Shown: piece by piece, positions 1-8,794 of the stretch
Position numbering within the stretch: position 1 is the stretch's first letter
Layout of the letters: every line of letters starts with the position of its first letter
Assembly: GCF_031458075.1 (NCBI RefSeq)
Contig: NZ_JAVDXT010000001.1
Span: 1,178,001-1,242,000, forward strand
Direction of reading: 5' to 3'
DNA length: 64,000 nt
From: Rhodoferax_B ferrireducens_A
Lineage (GTDB): Bacteria; Pseudomonadota; Gammaproteobacteria; Burkholderiales; Burkholderiaceae_C
Notes under the pieces: model-generated
What the model saw: only the letters and a program-made list of their open reading frames with translations
Told to the model about the DNA's origin: nothing
Databases searched by the model: none
Program-made: the position numbers and the translations under genes

Positions 1-620
1 ACCGCGGCCACGGTGTCGAACATCAGCGAGGTGCGGCCGCTGATCAGGTCCGGGTGGGCCAGCGTGCTGCCCTTGTAGGGGATATGGGCCATGTCGATGC
101 CGGCCATGCTCTTGAACAGCTCGCCCGAAAAATGCGGCGCGCCGCCCGAGCCGCTGGAGGCGAACGACAGTTCGCCGGGGTGCGCCTTGCCGTAGGCCAC
201 CAGCTCCTTCAGCGATTTCACCGGCAGCGCCGGCGTGGTGACCAGCACCAGCGGCACTACATGGGTCAGGGCGACTGGCTCGAAGCCTTTCACGGTGTCG
301 AACGGCAGCTTTTTCACCATGCTGGGGTTGATGGCGTGGCTGCTGGCCACCAGGGCCAGGGTGTAGCCGTCGGGCGTGGCCTTGGCCACGAAGTCGCTGC
401 CGATGATGCCGGTGGCGCCGGCCTTGTTGTCCACCGTGACCGGCTGGCCAAAGGATTCGCCCATTTTCTGGCCGATCAGCCGCGCCAGCAGGTCGATGGC
501 GCCGCCGGGCGAGGCCGGCACGATGATGGTGATGGGCTTGGTCGGGTAGTTCTGGGCATGGGCCAGGCCGGTGGTGGCCAGGACGGCGGCGGCGATGGCG
601 CTCACGAGGCTGTGTTGCAT
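1..620 (-). CDS. Bug/TctC family periplasmic substrate-binding protein (3' end outside window)
   Basis: The reading frame starts at the ATG at 618-620 on the minus strand and runs off the left edge of the window, so the C-terminal third is missing. The N-terminus is a clear Sec signal peptide (MQHSLVSAIAAAVLATT, cleavage after AHA), followed by the Bug hallmark YPTKPITIIVPASPGG and the domain-1 motifs NKAGATG and PDGYTL. Such proteins bind small carboxylates or related organics in the periplasm. Most copies in Burkholderiales are orphans without TctAB permease genes, and none is visible here. It is divergent from a GntR-family regulator with a palindromic site in between, so local control by that regulator is likely. 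The ligand cannot be read from the sequence. Confidence 0.9.
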   Translation of the reverse strand, partial: MQHSLVSAIAAAVLATTGLAHAQNYPTKPITIIVPASPGGAIDLLARLIGQKMGESFGQPVTVDNKAGATGIIGSDFVAKATPDGYTLALVASSHAINPSMVKKLPFDTVKGFEPVALTHVVPLVLVTTPALPVKSLKELVAYGKAHPGELSFASSGSGGAPHFSGELFKSMAGIDMAHIPYKGSTLAHPDLISGRTSLMFDTVAA

Positions 621-665
621 GGATGTCTCTCTCCGGGTGGTGGTTGGGGATTTTTACGTTTTACT

Positions 666-683
666 ATACTAGTATTCTAGTAT
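666..683. promoter_or_regulatory. Predicted operator between Bug gene and GntR regulator
   Basis: A perfect inverted repeat, ATACTAG and CTAGTAT separated by TATT, lies in the 105-bp divergent intergenic region. It is AT-rich against a GC-rich background and sits 43 bp before the regulator start and 46 bp before the Bug start. The symmetry and size fit a dimeric GntR-family winged helix-turn-helix protein. This is inferred, not proven. Confidence 0.55.
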
Positions 684-725
684 CCCAGATGAAACGACGC
701 AAGGCAACCGATAAACTACCAGGCC

Positions 726-1451
726 ATGGCCCGTACCCGTTTGATCCTTCCTGAACTTGCCGCCGCGCCGGCGCCCGCCGCACGCGGAGCTGGCCGCGGC
801 CTGATCGGGCTCGAGGCCTACGAGAGCCTGCGCACCGCCATCCTCAACTGCTCGTTCACCCCGGGCATGGCTTTGTCGGAGCTGGCGGTGTCGGAAGAGC
901 TGGGTGTGAGCCGGGCGCCGGTGCGCGACGCGTTCCGCCGCTTGGTCGGCGATGGCCTGCTGGAGGCGATTCCGCAGCGCGGCACTTTTGTGACGCGGCT
1001 GAGCCGGGCGAAGATTGCCGACGCCATCTTTGTGCGCGAGGTGATCGAGTGCCGGGCCGCCGAGCTGGCCGCCCAGGCGCCGCTGGCGGAACGGCAAAAG
1101 CTGACCGAGCTGCTGGCGCGGCAGATCGAGGCGTCCGACCAACACAACTTCTCCGGCCATCTGCTGGCCGACGAAGACCTGCACTACCAGATCCTGGTGC
1201 TGGCCGGCCACCCGCATGCCTGGAACCCGTTGATGCTGGCGCGCACCGGCATGAACCGCATCCGCCATATCGCCATCCCCGAGCTGGGCGGCAACCGCAT
1301 CGCCATCGACCAGCACCGCGGCGTGGTGCAGGCCATCATTGATGGCGACAGCGCTGCGGCCAGCGCCCAGATGCTGCGCCATATCCGCTCGCCGCTGCAG
1401 TTTGTGGACGCCATCCACCAGCGCCACCCCGAATACTTTGTTGCAGACTGA
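726..1451 (+). CDS. GntR family transcriptional regulator, FCD subfamily
   Basis: This 241-residue protein has an N-terminal winged helix-turn-helix at about residues 28-95 (LAVSEELGVSRAPVRDAFRR, then the wing PQRGTFVT). The C-terminal FCD ligand-binding domain is all-helical. Probable metal-ligand histidines lie in DLHYQI, DQHRGVV and LRHIR. FCD regulators usually repress neighbouring transport or catabolic genes and release DNA when a carboxylate or metabolite binds. It is divergent from the Bug receptor, with a palindrome between them, so it probably controls that gene and itself. The start at 726 is the first ATG after the palindrome. The N-terminal 25 residues are Pro/Ala-rich and may be partly untranslated. 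Confidence 0.9.
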   Translation: MARTRLILPELAAAPAPAARGAGRGLIGLEAYESLRTAILNCSFTPGMALSELAVSEELGVSRAPVRDAFRRLVGDGLLEAIPQRGTFVTRLSRAKIADAIFVREVIECRAAELAAQAPLAERQKLTELLARQIEASDQHNFSGHLLADEDLHYQILVLAGHPHAWNPLMLARTGMNRIRHIAIPELGGNRIAIDQHRGVVQAIIDGDSAAASAQMLRHIRSPLQFVDAIHQRHPEYFVAD

Positions 1452-1461
1452 ATCGGCCTCT

Positions 1462-1503
1462 GGCGCATATTCGACCTGCGCTACCAGCTATTAAATATGT
1501 AGC
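1462..1503. repeat. 42-bp two-hairpin dispersed element, copy 1
   Basis: The element lies between the convergent ends of the GntR gene and the CHASE2 gene. Blocks in order are GGCGC, 8 nt, CCTGCGC, 4 nt, AGCTATT, 6 nt, GTAGC, for a total of 42 bp. This matches the block order and spacing of the other copies in the window. The second hairpin pairs GCTAT with GTAGC through one G-U pair. Confidence 0.8.
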
Positions 1504-1507
1504 GTGG

Positions 1508-4294
1508 CTAGAGCAGGCCGGTGATGCTGTCCAGCGGCTGCGGGCGGCCGAACAGGTAGCCCTGGGCAATATCGCATTGCTTGGCGGCCAGCATGCGGCT
1601 TTGTTCCTCGGTCTCCACGCCCTCGGCCACCACCTTCAGGCCCAGGCCGTGGGCCAGGGCGATGGTGGCGCGGACGATGGCGGCGTCGTCCTTGTCGGTG
1701 GCGATGTCCATCACAAACGAGCGGTCGATCTTCAGCTCGTCGATCGGGAAGCGCTTGAGGTAGGCCAGCGAGGAATAGCCGGTGCCGAAGTCGTCCACCG
1801 ACAGGCCCACGCCCAGGGTGCGGATTTCGCGCAGCAGGCCGATCACCTGGTCGGCATCGGTCATGGCGGTGGTTTCGGTGATCTCCAGCCGCAGCAGGTG
1901 GGGCGGGATCTTGGTCTCCAGCAGGGCCAGCCGCACCACCTGCACCAGGTCGCGGTTCAGACATTGGCGGGCCGAGATGTTGACCGCAATCGGCACCGCC
2001 TGGTGCCCGGCCTGCAGCCACTGGGCGACCTGGCGCGCCGCCTGCAGTACCGCCCAGGCGCCCATGTCGACGATCAGGTCGGATTCTTCGGCGATCTCGA
2101 TGAAACCGCTGGGCATGACCAGCTGATCGGGCGTGCGCTGCCAGCGCATCAGCGCCTCCATGCCGACCAGGCGCGGGTTCTGGAAGGTGAACTGGGGCTG
2201 GTAGTGCAGCAGGAACAGGTCGTCGCGCAGGGCCTGGCGCAACTCGATCTCCAGCGCCAGCCGGTCGTGCAGCCGGGTGTTGATGTCCTCCGACCAGAAC
2301 TGGAAGCTGGCCCGCGGCTGGGCCTTGGCGTGGTACATCGCCATGTCGGCCTTGGACAGCAGTTCCTCCATTTCGCAGCCGTCCTGCGGCACCAGCACCA
2401 CGCCCACGCTGCCGGCGCTGGGCAAGCGCATGTGGTTGAACTGCGGGCCGAGCACGATGTCCAGCGACAGTGCTTCGACCACTTTGGCGGCGGCGCTGGC
2501 GGCGCCGTCGTGGCCGTCCACGTCCTCCAGCACCAGCACGAATTCATCGCCACCCCAGCGGGCCACGGTGTCGGTGTCGCGGCACAACTCGCGCAGGCGC
2601 AGGGCCAGCACCTTCAGCACCGCGTCGCCGGTGCGGTGGCCCAGGCTGTCATTGATGTGCTTGAAGCGGTCCAGGTCCAGGAACAGGATTGCCGCCTGGC
2701 TGCCGCGGCGCTGCACCCGCGACAGGGTCAGCGTCAGCCGTTCGTGCAGCTGGGTGCGGTTGGGCAGGCCGGTCAGCGCGTCGTGGCTGGCGGCGTAGTC
2801 CAGCTCGCGGGCCGCGGCCACCGCCTCGGTCACATCGGAGAACACCAGCACCGCGCCGTCCAGCTGACCTTCGGGGCTGCTCAGCGGGCTGGTGGTGGCC
2901 CGCAGCGCACGCACGCCATGGGGCGTTTGCAGGCTCAGAAACTGCGGCAGGTAGACCCGGCTGCGCTGGGCCAGGCAGGTGTGGACGGCTTCGCGCAGCC
3001 GCTCCATGCTCTCCACCGTCAGCGGGTAGGCGCTGTGCAGGGACTGGCCCAGCAGCTTTTGCGCGCCGGCCTGCCGCTGGGCGCTGGGGTTGGCAAAGCG
3101 GATGGATTGGTGCACCGCGTCGATGGTGATGACGGCGTCGTCAATCGCCTGCAGCGTGGCCTGCGCATGCTGGCGCGAGCGCAGCAGCTGGCGGTTTACC
3201 GCGCGCAGCTTGCCGGCCACCCAGAACACCAGCGCCACCGCCAGCGCCACGCTGGGCACGGCCGGCGGCAGCCACAGCTGGGTATAGGCCAGCAGCAGGC
3301 CGCTGACCAGCAGCGGCAGGCCCAGCATCACGCCGGCCAGCAGTACCCGGCGGCCGCTGCGCAGGGGCCACAGCGCCAGGCTGCTGATGGCCAGCAGCGC
3401 AAACACCAGCCCGGTCAGCGCACCCGCGCGCTGGATCAGCGCCTGGCTTTGCAAGGCCTCAAACGCCTCGGCATGGAACAGCACGGCCGGAAGGGTGGAC
3501 TGCGGGCCGGCCAGCGGGGTGACCAGCTCGCCGCCCAGGCCGCGGGCCGTGATGCCGATGAACACCGCCCGGTCCTTGACCCCGACGAGCACCTTGGGTG
3601 ATTGCAGCGCCTGGGCAAACGACAGGGTGGGCAGGCCGGTGATGCGCGGCAGCAGCACCTCCTGGCTGCGCACCCAGGTGCGGGCGTTGCGCAGGCTGGC
3701 CGTGGCCAGCGGCTGGGCGGCGGTGGCGGGCGCGGCCAGCTGGTACATCGCCATGGCCAACGCCGGCAGGCTGGCGCGGCCATTGCCGGCTTGCAGGTAC
3801 AGGCCGCGCGACTGGCCGTCCAGGTCCATTTCCACATCCACATGGCCGAGTGGGTGGCTGCCGCTGCCCGGCGTCGCCAGGGCCGGCAGCAGCGGCAGGC
3901 TGTCCATCTGGCCATCGGCTTGCTGGGCCGGCGCCACCGCCAGCACCACCTGGCCATGGCGGGCAATTGCCGCGGCCAGGGCGGCATCGCTGGTCGGGTC
4001 CAGCCGGTCGGGTTCGGAGAACAGCACGGCGATGGCAATGCTGCGGGCGCCGGCTTCGTGCAGCCGGTCGAGCATCTGGGCGTGCAGCGCACGGGGCCAG
4101 GGCCAGCGGCCCAGGGCGGCCAGGCTGTCGTCGTCAATCGCCACCACCACCGGCGGCTGGGCGCTGGCCGGGCGTGTTGGCAGCAGCAGGTCGTAGGCCA
4201 TCAGGTCCAGCCTGTGTACCCCCGGCGGATACCACCAGGCCAGCAGCAGGGCCGTGCCCAGCCCCGCCAGCCACCAGGCCTGGCGACGGACCAC
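1508..4294 (-). CDS. CHASE2-PAS-GGDEF-EAL c-di-GMP signalling protein
   Basis: This 928-residue inner-membrane protein begins with one transmembrane helix, then a periplasmic CHASE2 sensor domain (about residues 25-290), then a cluster of three helices (about 290-365). A cytoplasmic PAS domain follows (about 375-490). The GGDEF domain has its signature at 581-585, with an RDTD inhibitory site five residues before it. The EAL domain has its signature at 713-715 and also contains DDFGTGYSS and ELKIDRSFV. Both catalytic domains look intact, so it could make or degrade c-di-GMP depending on the signal. It starts 53 bp after the FecR/LysM gene and is probably co-transcribed with it. FecR plus CHASE2 pairs recur in proteobacteria. 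The stop codon lies next to a dispersed 42-bp repeat. Confidence 0.93.
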   Translation of the reverse strand: MVRRQAWWLAGLGTALLLAWWYPPGVHRLDLMAYDLLLPTRPASAQPPVVVAIDDDSLAALGRWPWPRALHAQMLDRLHEAGARSIAIAVLFSEPDRLDPTSDAALAAAIARHGQVVLAVAPAQQADGQMDSLPLLPALATPGSGSHPLGHVDVEMDLDGQSRGLYLQAGNGRASLPALAMAMYQLAAPATAAQPLATASLRNARTWVRSQEVLLPRITGLPTLSFAQALQSPKVLVGVKDRAVFIGITARGLGGELVTPLAGPQSTLPAVLFHAEAFEALQSQALIQRAGALTGLVFALLAISSLALWPLRSGRRVLLAGVMLGLPLLVSGLLLAYTQLWLPPAVPSVALAVALVFWVAGKLRAVNRQLLRSRQHAQATLQAIDDAVITIDAVHQSIRFANPSAQRQAGAQKLLGQSLHSAYPLTVESMERLREAVHTCLAQRSRVYLPQFLSLQTPHGVRALRATTSPLSSPEGQLDGAVLVFSDVTEAVAAARELDYAASHDALTGLPNRTQLHERLTLTLSRVQRRGSQAAILFLDLDRFKHINDSLGHRTGDAVLKVLALRLRELCRDTDTVARWGGDEFVLVLEDVDGHDGAASAAAKVVEALSLDIVLGPQFNHMRLPSAGSVGVVLVPQDGCEMEELLSKADMAMYHAKAQPRASFQFWSEDINTRLHDRLALEIELRQALRDDLFLLHYQPQFTFQNPRLVGMEALMRWQRTPDQLVMPSGFIEIAEESDLIVDMGAWAVLQAARQVAQWLQAGHQAVPIAVNISARQCLNRDLVQVVRLALLETKIPPHLLRLEITETTAMTDADQVIGLLREIRTLGVGLSVDDFGTGYSSLAYLKRFPIDELKIDRSFVMDIATDKDDAAIVRATIALAHGLGLKVVAEGVETEEQSRMLAAKQCDIAQGYLFGRPQPLDSITGLL

Positions 4295-4347
4295 CCGCCC
4301 CAGACGGTGCCGGAGCGGGCGATGTGCTGGGGGAGCGGATAGGGCGG

Positions 4348-5964
4348 TCAGAAGAGTGCCAAGGCGGGTAGCAGCAGCAAGAGCGCGCGCCAGTACTGCG
4401 GCCGGGGTTCAGGGACGGTGAAGGTCTGGGTGCTGCCCCAGGGGCCGATGTAGCCGTCGGCGCCTATGGCTTGCACCCGCACATGGTGGACGCCGGGCTC
4501 CAGGTCGTGCAGCTGGTACTGCGTGGCCTCGGTCTGGGCGTCGGTTTGCGGGCTGGCAAAGCTGTTGTCGCGCGCCACCTGCAGCCGGTACTGGGTGGTT
4601 TGCGGCTGGGCCGACCAGCGCAGGGTGAGGCTGCCGTCTTGCGGCGGCGGTATGTCTACGCCCGGGCCGGGCAGCACCCGGCGAAAGGCTTGCGCATCGC
4701 CCCAGGGCCCCTGGCCTTTGCCGGGCTGGATGGCGGCAACCCGCCACTGGTACAGGCCGGTGGGCAGGTCGCGCGCGGGCTGGGCGGTGGCGGCCTGCAC
4801 CACTTGCTCGTCGAAGGCGGTGGGTTCGCCGCTGGCCGTGGTCTGCAGCCGGTAGCTCCAGCCGGGGTCGGCCTGGGTCCAGCGGAACACCGGGCGCTCG
4901 GCGGTGGTGACGGTGTCGGGGGCGGGCTCGATCAGCAGCGGCGGCTCGGGCCGGGCATGGACCACCAGCGTGCGCTGGGACGATAGGCCCTCCAGGCCCT
5001 GGGCGTCGATGCCGCGCACCCGCAGCACATAGCTGCCGTCGTCCACATCGCGGGCGCGGATGCGGGCCGCGGGCGAGGTCTCGTCGGAGATGGCCACGCT
5101 GAACTGGGTGTCGGGGGCGATCTGGGTGCGGTAGCCGCTGGCACCGGCCAGGGCGGGCAGCGGCAGGTCGATGGGCAGGCGCTCCACGCGCTCGGGCAGG
5201 CTGTCCAGGCTGGGTGCGGGCAGCAGGGCCACGGGGGCGCTGGGGGTTTGGCCGGTCTGCGCCACGCTGCCCTGGGCGGCCTGGGCCGTGACCTGGCCGC
5301 TGGGGTTGGCCACGTTGACGGCGCCGCTTAGCACCTCGGTGCGCAGGCTGCTGCCGTCGGCATACACGCGGAACTGGGTGCCACGCACCGCCGCCACGGC
5401 CGCCGGGCTGCGGATCTCGAAGCGTCCCCCCGATTCGCCCACGGGCGTGACCTGGTTCTCCAGGCTGCCGTGCAGCAGCGCCAAGGTGACCAGGCTGCCT
5501 TGGCCGAGCAGCCGAGTTTGGGCCTGCTGCAGCTGCAGTTCGGAGTCGCGCCGCACCAGCACCCGCGAGCCGTCGGCAAATTGCAGGGTGGCGCTACCGC
5601 TGGGGCCGGTGCGCAGGGTGGACGGGGCTTGCAGCAGTTCGCCGGCCACTGCGCTACGGGCGGCGGTGGTGCCCGGTTGCAGGCTGGTGTCGCCGGTGGC
5701 AGCCAGCAGCCGCACCTGGGCCGATTCGAGCTTGAGCCAGGCCTGGGGAATGTGCAGCCGGGTGCCGGGCATGACGCGGCGGTCGTCGGGTATCTGGTTC
5801 AGCTGGCGCAGCTTCAACGCCAGCGCGGGGCTTTTGAGATAGCGGCCCGCCAGATTCCAGGGGTGGTCGCCGGGCTGGACGGTGTAGATGAAATCGGCCG
5901 CCGAGGCCACGCTGCCGGCCCCCAGCAGGACCAGGCTACAGAGTGCAGTGTGGAGGTGACGCAT
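4348..5964 (-). CDS. Exported FecR-domain protein with LysM and fibronectin-like repeats
   Basis: The start chosen is the ATG at 5962-5964, giving MRHLHTALCSLVLLGAG, a good signal peptide. Upstream in-frame codons would put charged residues before it. After cleavage at about ASAAD there is a LysM module (YTVQPGDHPWNLAGRYL) for peptidoglycan binding. A FecR domain follows (SGSATLQFADGSRVLVR and RFEIRSPAAVAAVRGTQFRV), then two or more fibronectin-type-III-like beta segments (for example YRLQTTASG and YRLQVARDN). The C-terminal PRPQYWRALLLLLPALALF is a probable membrane anchor. It likely acts as a periplasmic scaffold or sensor partner for the CHASE2 protein encoded just downstream. Sigma-factor regulation, the classical FecR role, is unlikely because no sigma gene is adjacent. 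Confidence 0.85.
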   Translation of the reverse strand: MRHLHTALCSLVLLGAGSVASAADFIYTVQPGDHPWNLAGRYLKSPALALKLRQLNQIPDDRRVMPGTRLHIPQAWLKLESAQVRLLAATGDTSLQPGTTAARSAVAGELLQAPSTLRTGPSGSATLQFADGSRVLVRRDSELQLQQAQTRLLGQGSLVTLALLHGSLENQVTPVGESGGRFEIRSPAAVAAVRGTQFRVYADGSSLRTEVLSGAVNVANPSGQVTAQAAQGSVAQTGQTPSAPVALLPAPSLDSLPERVERLPIDLPLPALAGASGYRTQIAPDTQFSVAISDETSPAARIRARDVDDGSYVLRVRGIDAQGLEGLSSQRTLVVHARPEPPLLIEPAPDTVTTAERPVFRWTQADPGWSYRLQTTASGEPTAFDEQVVQAATAQPARDLPTGLYQWRVAAIQPGKGQGPWGDAQAFRRVLPGPGVDIPPPQDGSLTLRWSAQPQTTQYRLQVARDNSFASPQTDAQTEATQYQLHDLEPGVHHVRVQAIGADGYIGPWGSTQTFTVPEPRPQYWRALLLLLPALALF

Positions 5965-6230
5965 GGGAAACAGAGGGTTGTGCATAGGTCTTCGTGGGGT
6001 GCGGCCTGCATCTGCCGCCAAGTTTGTTAATTATTGTTAAAAACCCTCCATTCTTCGCCTCCCGCTATAAATAATCATCAGCCTGTGCCCTAGCAGCGCT
6101 GAATCCATCACCAAGTATGGGTAAGTAAGCAGCGCTTCCGTGAAGCAGTGGTTTGTGTTTGGCTGTGCACGCAGTAACATTTTCTTGCCACTGCTTCTTC
6201 GGTGGTAGACCCTCTGCACAGGAAAAGTGC

Positions 6231-7346
6231 TTGCATATCCTCAGACAACAGTTGCACCGCGGGCTTGACCTGCTATTGGGCCGCGAGAAGCGTATGCGGA
6301 TCCGCACCCGCCAAGGCGCTCTGGCGGCGGTACTGATGCTGACCTGCATTGCCGAAATGTATTGGGTGGCTGCGCATGGGGTGGCCGACTACCGGGCCGT
6401 GGGGGTGTGGTCGATCTTCAGCATGGGCGGGCTGGTGCTGTTTTTTGGCTTGATACGCAGCGGTGTGTCCCTGCGTTGGCAAGACCCGTCGATGGCGTTT
6501 GTGCAGATGCTGTATGCGGTGGCCTGCAATGCCGTGGCCTTTGTGATTGCCGGGCATGCGCGCGGCGTGACCCTGCCCCTGTTGTCGGTGATCCTGATGT
6601 TCGGCATCTTCGGCATGTCGATACGCCAGCTGGCGCTGGTGGCGGTGTACTCCGTGGGCCTGTTCACTGCGGCCATCGCCTACGAGCTCACTTACCCGAG
6701 CACCGACGAAGAGCCGGTGGTGTTTGGCGCCTATCTGGTGATGGTGTTGATCGTGCTGTCCGGTAGCACCTATTTGACCTGGCGCCTGACGCAGATACGC
6801 GAACACGTGCGTAGCCAGAAGAAGCAACTTACCGAGGCGCTGGAGAAGATCCAGCAGATCGCCATCCGCGACGAGCTGACCTCGGCCGTGAACCGCCGCC
6901 ATATGCAGGAGCTGCTGCGGGTGGAGGTGCAGCGGTCGGTACGGATTGCCTCGCCGCTGCTGATTGCGGTGCTGGACATCGACCATTTCAAGCGGATCAA
7001 CGACAGCTACGGCCACCAGGCTGGCGACCGGGCGCTGCAGGCGTTTGTCGAGGCGGTACAGGCCGGCATCCGCGGTACTGACACCTTGGCGCGCTGGGGC
7101 GGCGAGGAGTTTCTGGTGATGCTGACCGACGCGCCCATGGAGCTGGGCACCGTGTGCATGTCGCGCGTGCGCACCCAGGTGCAGGACCTGGTGGTGTCCT
7201 ATAACGGCATCGATATCCGCTTCACCGTGTCGATAGGCCTGACCCAGTACCGCCCCGGCGAGTCGGTGGCCAAGACCATAGGCCGCGCAGACGAGGCCTT
7301 GTACGCGGCCAAGGCGCAGGGCCGCAACCAAGTGGTTTGTTTGTAG
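6231..7346 (+). CDS. Membrane-bound diguanylate cyclase (GGEEF)
   Basis: I chose the TTG at 6231 because AGGA lies at 6220-6223, about 7 nt upstream. The peptide MHILRQQLHRGLDLLLG then leads into the first helix. The ATG at 6153 would add a Cys-rich tail with no ribosome site, and the ATG at 6294 would remove a conserved-looking amphipathic segment. The product (371 residues) has about six transmembrane helices, resembling a MASE-type sensor (residues 25-190), and a coiled-coil linker (SQKKQLTEALEKIQQIA). The GGDEF domain follows, with GGEEF at 290-294, RGTD as inhibitory site and DIDHFKRINDSYGHQAGD. It should synthesise c-di-GMP. It is divergent from the FecR/CHASE2 locus across a 266-bp region in which I see no other gene. 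Confidence 0.88.
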   Translation: MHILRQQLHRGLDLLLGREKRMRIRTRQGALAAVLMLTCIAEMYWVAAHGVADYRAVGVWSIFSMGGLVLFFGLIRSGVSLRWQDPSMAFVQMLYAVACNAVAFVIAGHARGVTLPLLSVILMFGIFGMSIRQLALVAVYSVGLFTAAIAYELTYPSTDEEPVVFGAYLVMVLIVLSGSTYLTWRLTQIREHVRSQKKQLTEALEKIQQIAIRDELTSAVNRRHMQELLRVEVQRSVRIASPLLIAVLDIDHFKRINDSYGHQAGDRALQAFVEAVQAGIRGTDTLARWGGEEFLVMLTDAPMELGTVCMSRVRTQVQDLVVSYNGIDIRFTVSIGLTQYRPGESVAKTIGRADEALYAAKAQGRNQVVCL

Positions 7347-7381
7347 CACCCTCAGACTGGGTTTACGTTTTTCCGGCTGCT

Positions 7382-7423
7382 GGCGCTTATGGAGACCGTG
7401 CTGGTAGCTATTGAAAACGTAGC
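7382..7423. repeat. 42-bp two-hairpin dispersed element, copy 2
   Basis: The element lies between the convergent ends of the diguanylate cyclase and amiC. It shows GGCGC, 8 nt, ACCGTGC, 4 nt, AGCTATT, 6 nt, GTAGC. The first stem is degraded, but total length and spacing are kept. Confidence 0.7.
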
Positions 7424-7441
7424 AAATGGGTTGCTGAACGT

Positions 7442-8794
7442 TTACACCGAGCGGTTTCTGGCCAGCGGCGGATTCTTGGCGAAATAGCCGCGGATGCCGC
7501 GCAGGATGGCGTCGGCTAGCTGCTCCTGGTAGGCGTCGCTCTTCAGCTTGGCCTCTTCTTCGGGGTTGCTGATGAAGGCGGTTTCGATCAGCACGCTGGG
7601 GATGTCGGGGGCTTTCAGCACCGCGAAGCCGGCCTGTTCCACGTTCGCCTTGTGCAGCTTGCCGACCCGGCCGACTTCGCCCAGCACGGCGCTGCCGAGC
7701 TTCAGGCTGTCGTTGATTTGGGCGGTGGTGCTCATGTCGATCAGGGCTTTTTGCACCTGTACGTCTTTGGCCTGCACATTCAGGCCGCCCACCAGGTCGG
7801 CCTTGTTTTCCTTGTTGGCCATCCAGCGGGCGGCGCTGCTGGAGGCGCCGCTCTGGCTCAGCGCGAACACGCTGGCGCCGCGGGCGGCCGGGGTCAGGAA
7901 GGCATCGGCGTGGATGCTGACGAACAGGTCGGCCTGCACGCGCTGGGCTTTTTGCACCCGTACCTGCAGCGGCACGAAGAAGTCGGCGTCACGGGTCAGG
8001 AAGGCCCGCATCGGGCTGCCGTTGACGGTGGTGGCGTTGATGCGCTCGCGCAGCAGGTGGGCGACCTTCAGCACCACGTCTTTCTCGCGGGTGCCGCCGG
8101 GGCCGATGGCGCCCGGGTCTTCGCCGCCGTGGCCGGGGTCCAGCGCGATGATGATCAGGCGGTCGGTGCGCTGCGGCGCTGCGGGTTCATTTTTAGCATC
8201 ATTTTGGCCGCTAGCGCTGGTTTTACCTGCGGGAGGTGCTATTGCAACGATAGCAGGCGCGGGAGCTGTCGTGGGCTTGGCCGACTGCTTGGCGATAAGC
8301 TCTTCCAACGGGTCGGGCGGCAAGGGCGCGGGCGTGGGTTCGCTCATGCGCTCGGCGATCAGGGCTTCCAGCGGGTCGGCTTCTTGCGCGGGATACAGGT
8401 CGAACACCAGCCGGTGCTGGTAGGCGGCCACCGGGTTCAAGGTAAACACCTGGGGCGAGGCCGCGCGCTTCAGGTCGACCACCAGGCGCACTATGCCGGG
8501 CGCGTTCTGGCCGACGCGGATGCCGGCGATGTTCGGGTCGTTGGCCTGCACCTGGCCGACCAGCTCGCGCAGCGCCGGGTTCAGGTCGATCCCCTCGATG
8601 TCCACCGCCAGCCGCGGCGGGTTGGTGATGAAGCTGTGCTTGACCGACAAGGCGGTATCGGACTCGATGGTGACGCGCGAGTATTCGGGCGCCGGCCAGA
8701 CCCGCACCGCCACGATGCTGGCGCCACGGGCCAGCTCGTTGAGGCCCAGCAGCAGGACGACGGCGCCGCTTTGCAGAACGCTGCGGCGCTTCAT
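7442..8794 (-). CDS. amiC: N-acetylmuramoyl-L-alanine amidase, AmiC type
   Basis: The 450-residue enzyme starts at the ATG at 8792-8794, which overlaps the tsaE stop codon as ATGA and so suggests coupled translation. MKRRSVLQSGAVVLLLGL is a twin-arginine-like signal, as in AmiC. An AMIN domain (about residues 25-130) targets the division septum. A low-complexity Ala/Pro linker (about 140-220) follows, then the zinc amidase_3 domain with LDPGHGGEDPGAIG, FVSIHADAF and IETAFISNPEE, which hold the zinc ligands and catalytic Glu. It cleaves the amide bond between MurNAc and the stem peptide during daughter-cell separation. One 42-bp dispersed repeat lies inside the linker without breaking the frame. 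Confidence 0.95.
   Translation of the reverse strand: MKRRSVLQSGAVVLLLGLNELARGASIVAVRVWPAPEYSRVTIESDTALSVKHSFITNPPRLAVDIEGIDLNPALRELVGQVQANDPNIAGIRVGQNAPGIVRLVVDLKRAASPQVFTLNPVAAYQHRLVFDLYPAQEADPLEALIAERMSEPTPAPLPPDPLEELIAKQSAKPTTAPAPAIVAIAPPAGKTSASGQNDAKNEPAAPQRTDRLIIIALDPGHGGEDPGAIGPGGTREKDVVLKVAHLLRERINATTVNGSPMRAFLTRDADFFVPLQVRVQKAQRVQADLFVSIHADAFLTPAARGASVFALSQSGASSSAARWMANKENKADLVGGLNVQAKDVQVQKALIDMSTTAQINDSLKLGSAVLGEVGRVGKLHKANVEQAGFAVLKAPDIPSVLIETAFISNPEEEAKLKSDAYQEQLADAILRGIRGYFAKNPPLARNRSV
8213..8254. repeat. 42-bp dispersed element embedded in amiC linker, copy 3
   Basis: On the plus strand the blocks read AGCGC, 8 nt, CCTGCGG, 4 nt, TGCTATT, 6 nt, ATAGC. Order, spacing and total length are identical to the intergenic copies. 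Because 42 is divisible by three, the insertion leaves amiC in frame and encodes part of its Ala/Pro linker. The second hairpin (TGCTAT with ATAGCA) is intact and the first is weak. Confidence 0.7.

Noticed and set aside
1577..3601. Long plus-strand open frame (674 codons) opposite the CHASE2 gene
   Set aside because: It is His/Gln/Ala-rich with no recognisable domain and lies fully antisense to a clear multi-domain protein. This is the usual shadow of GC-rich third-position bias.
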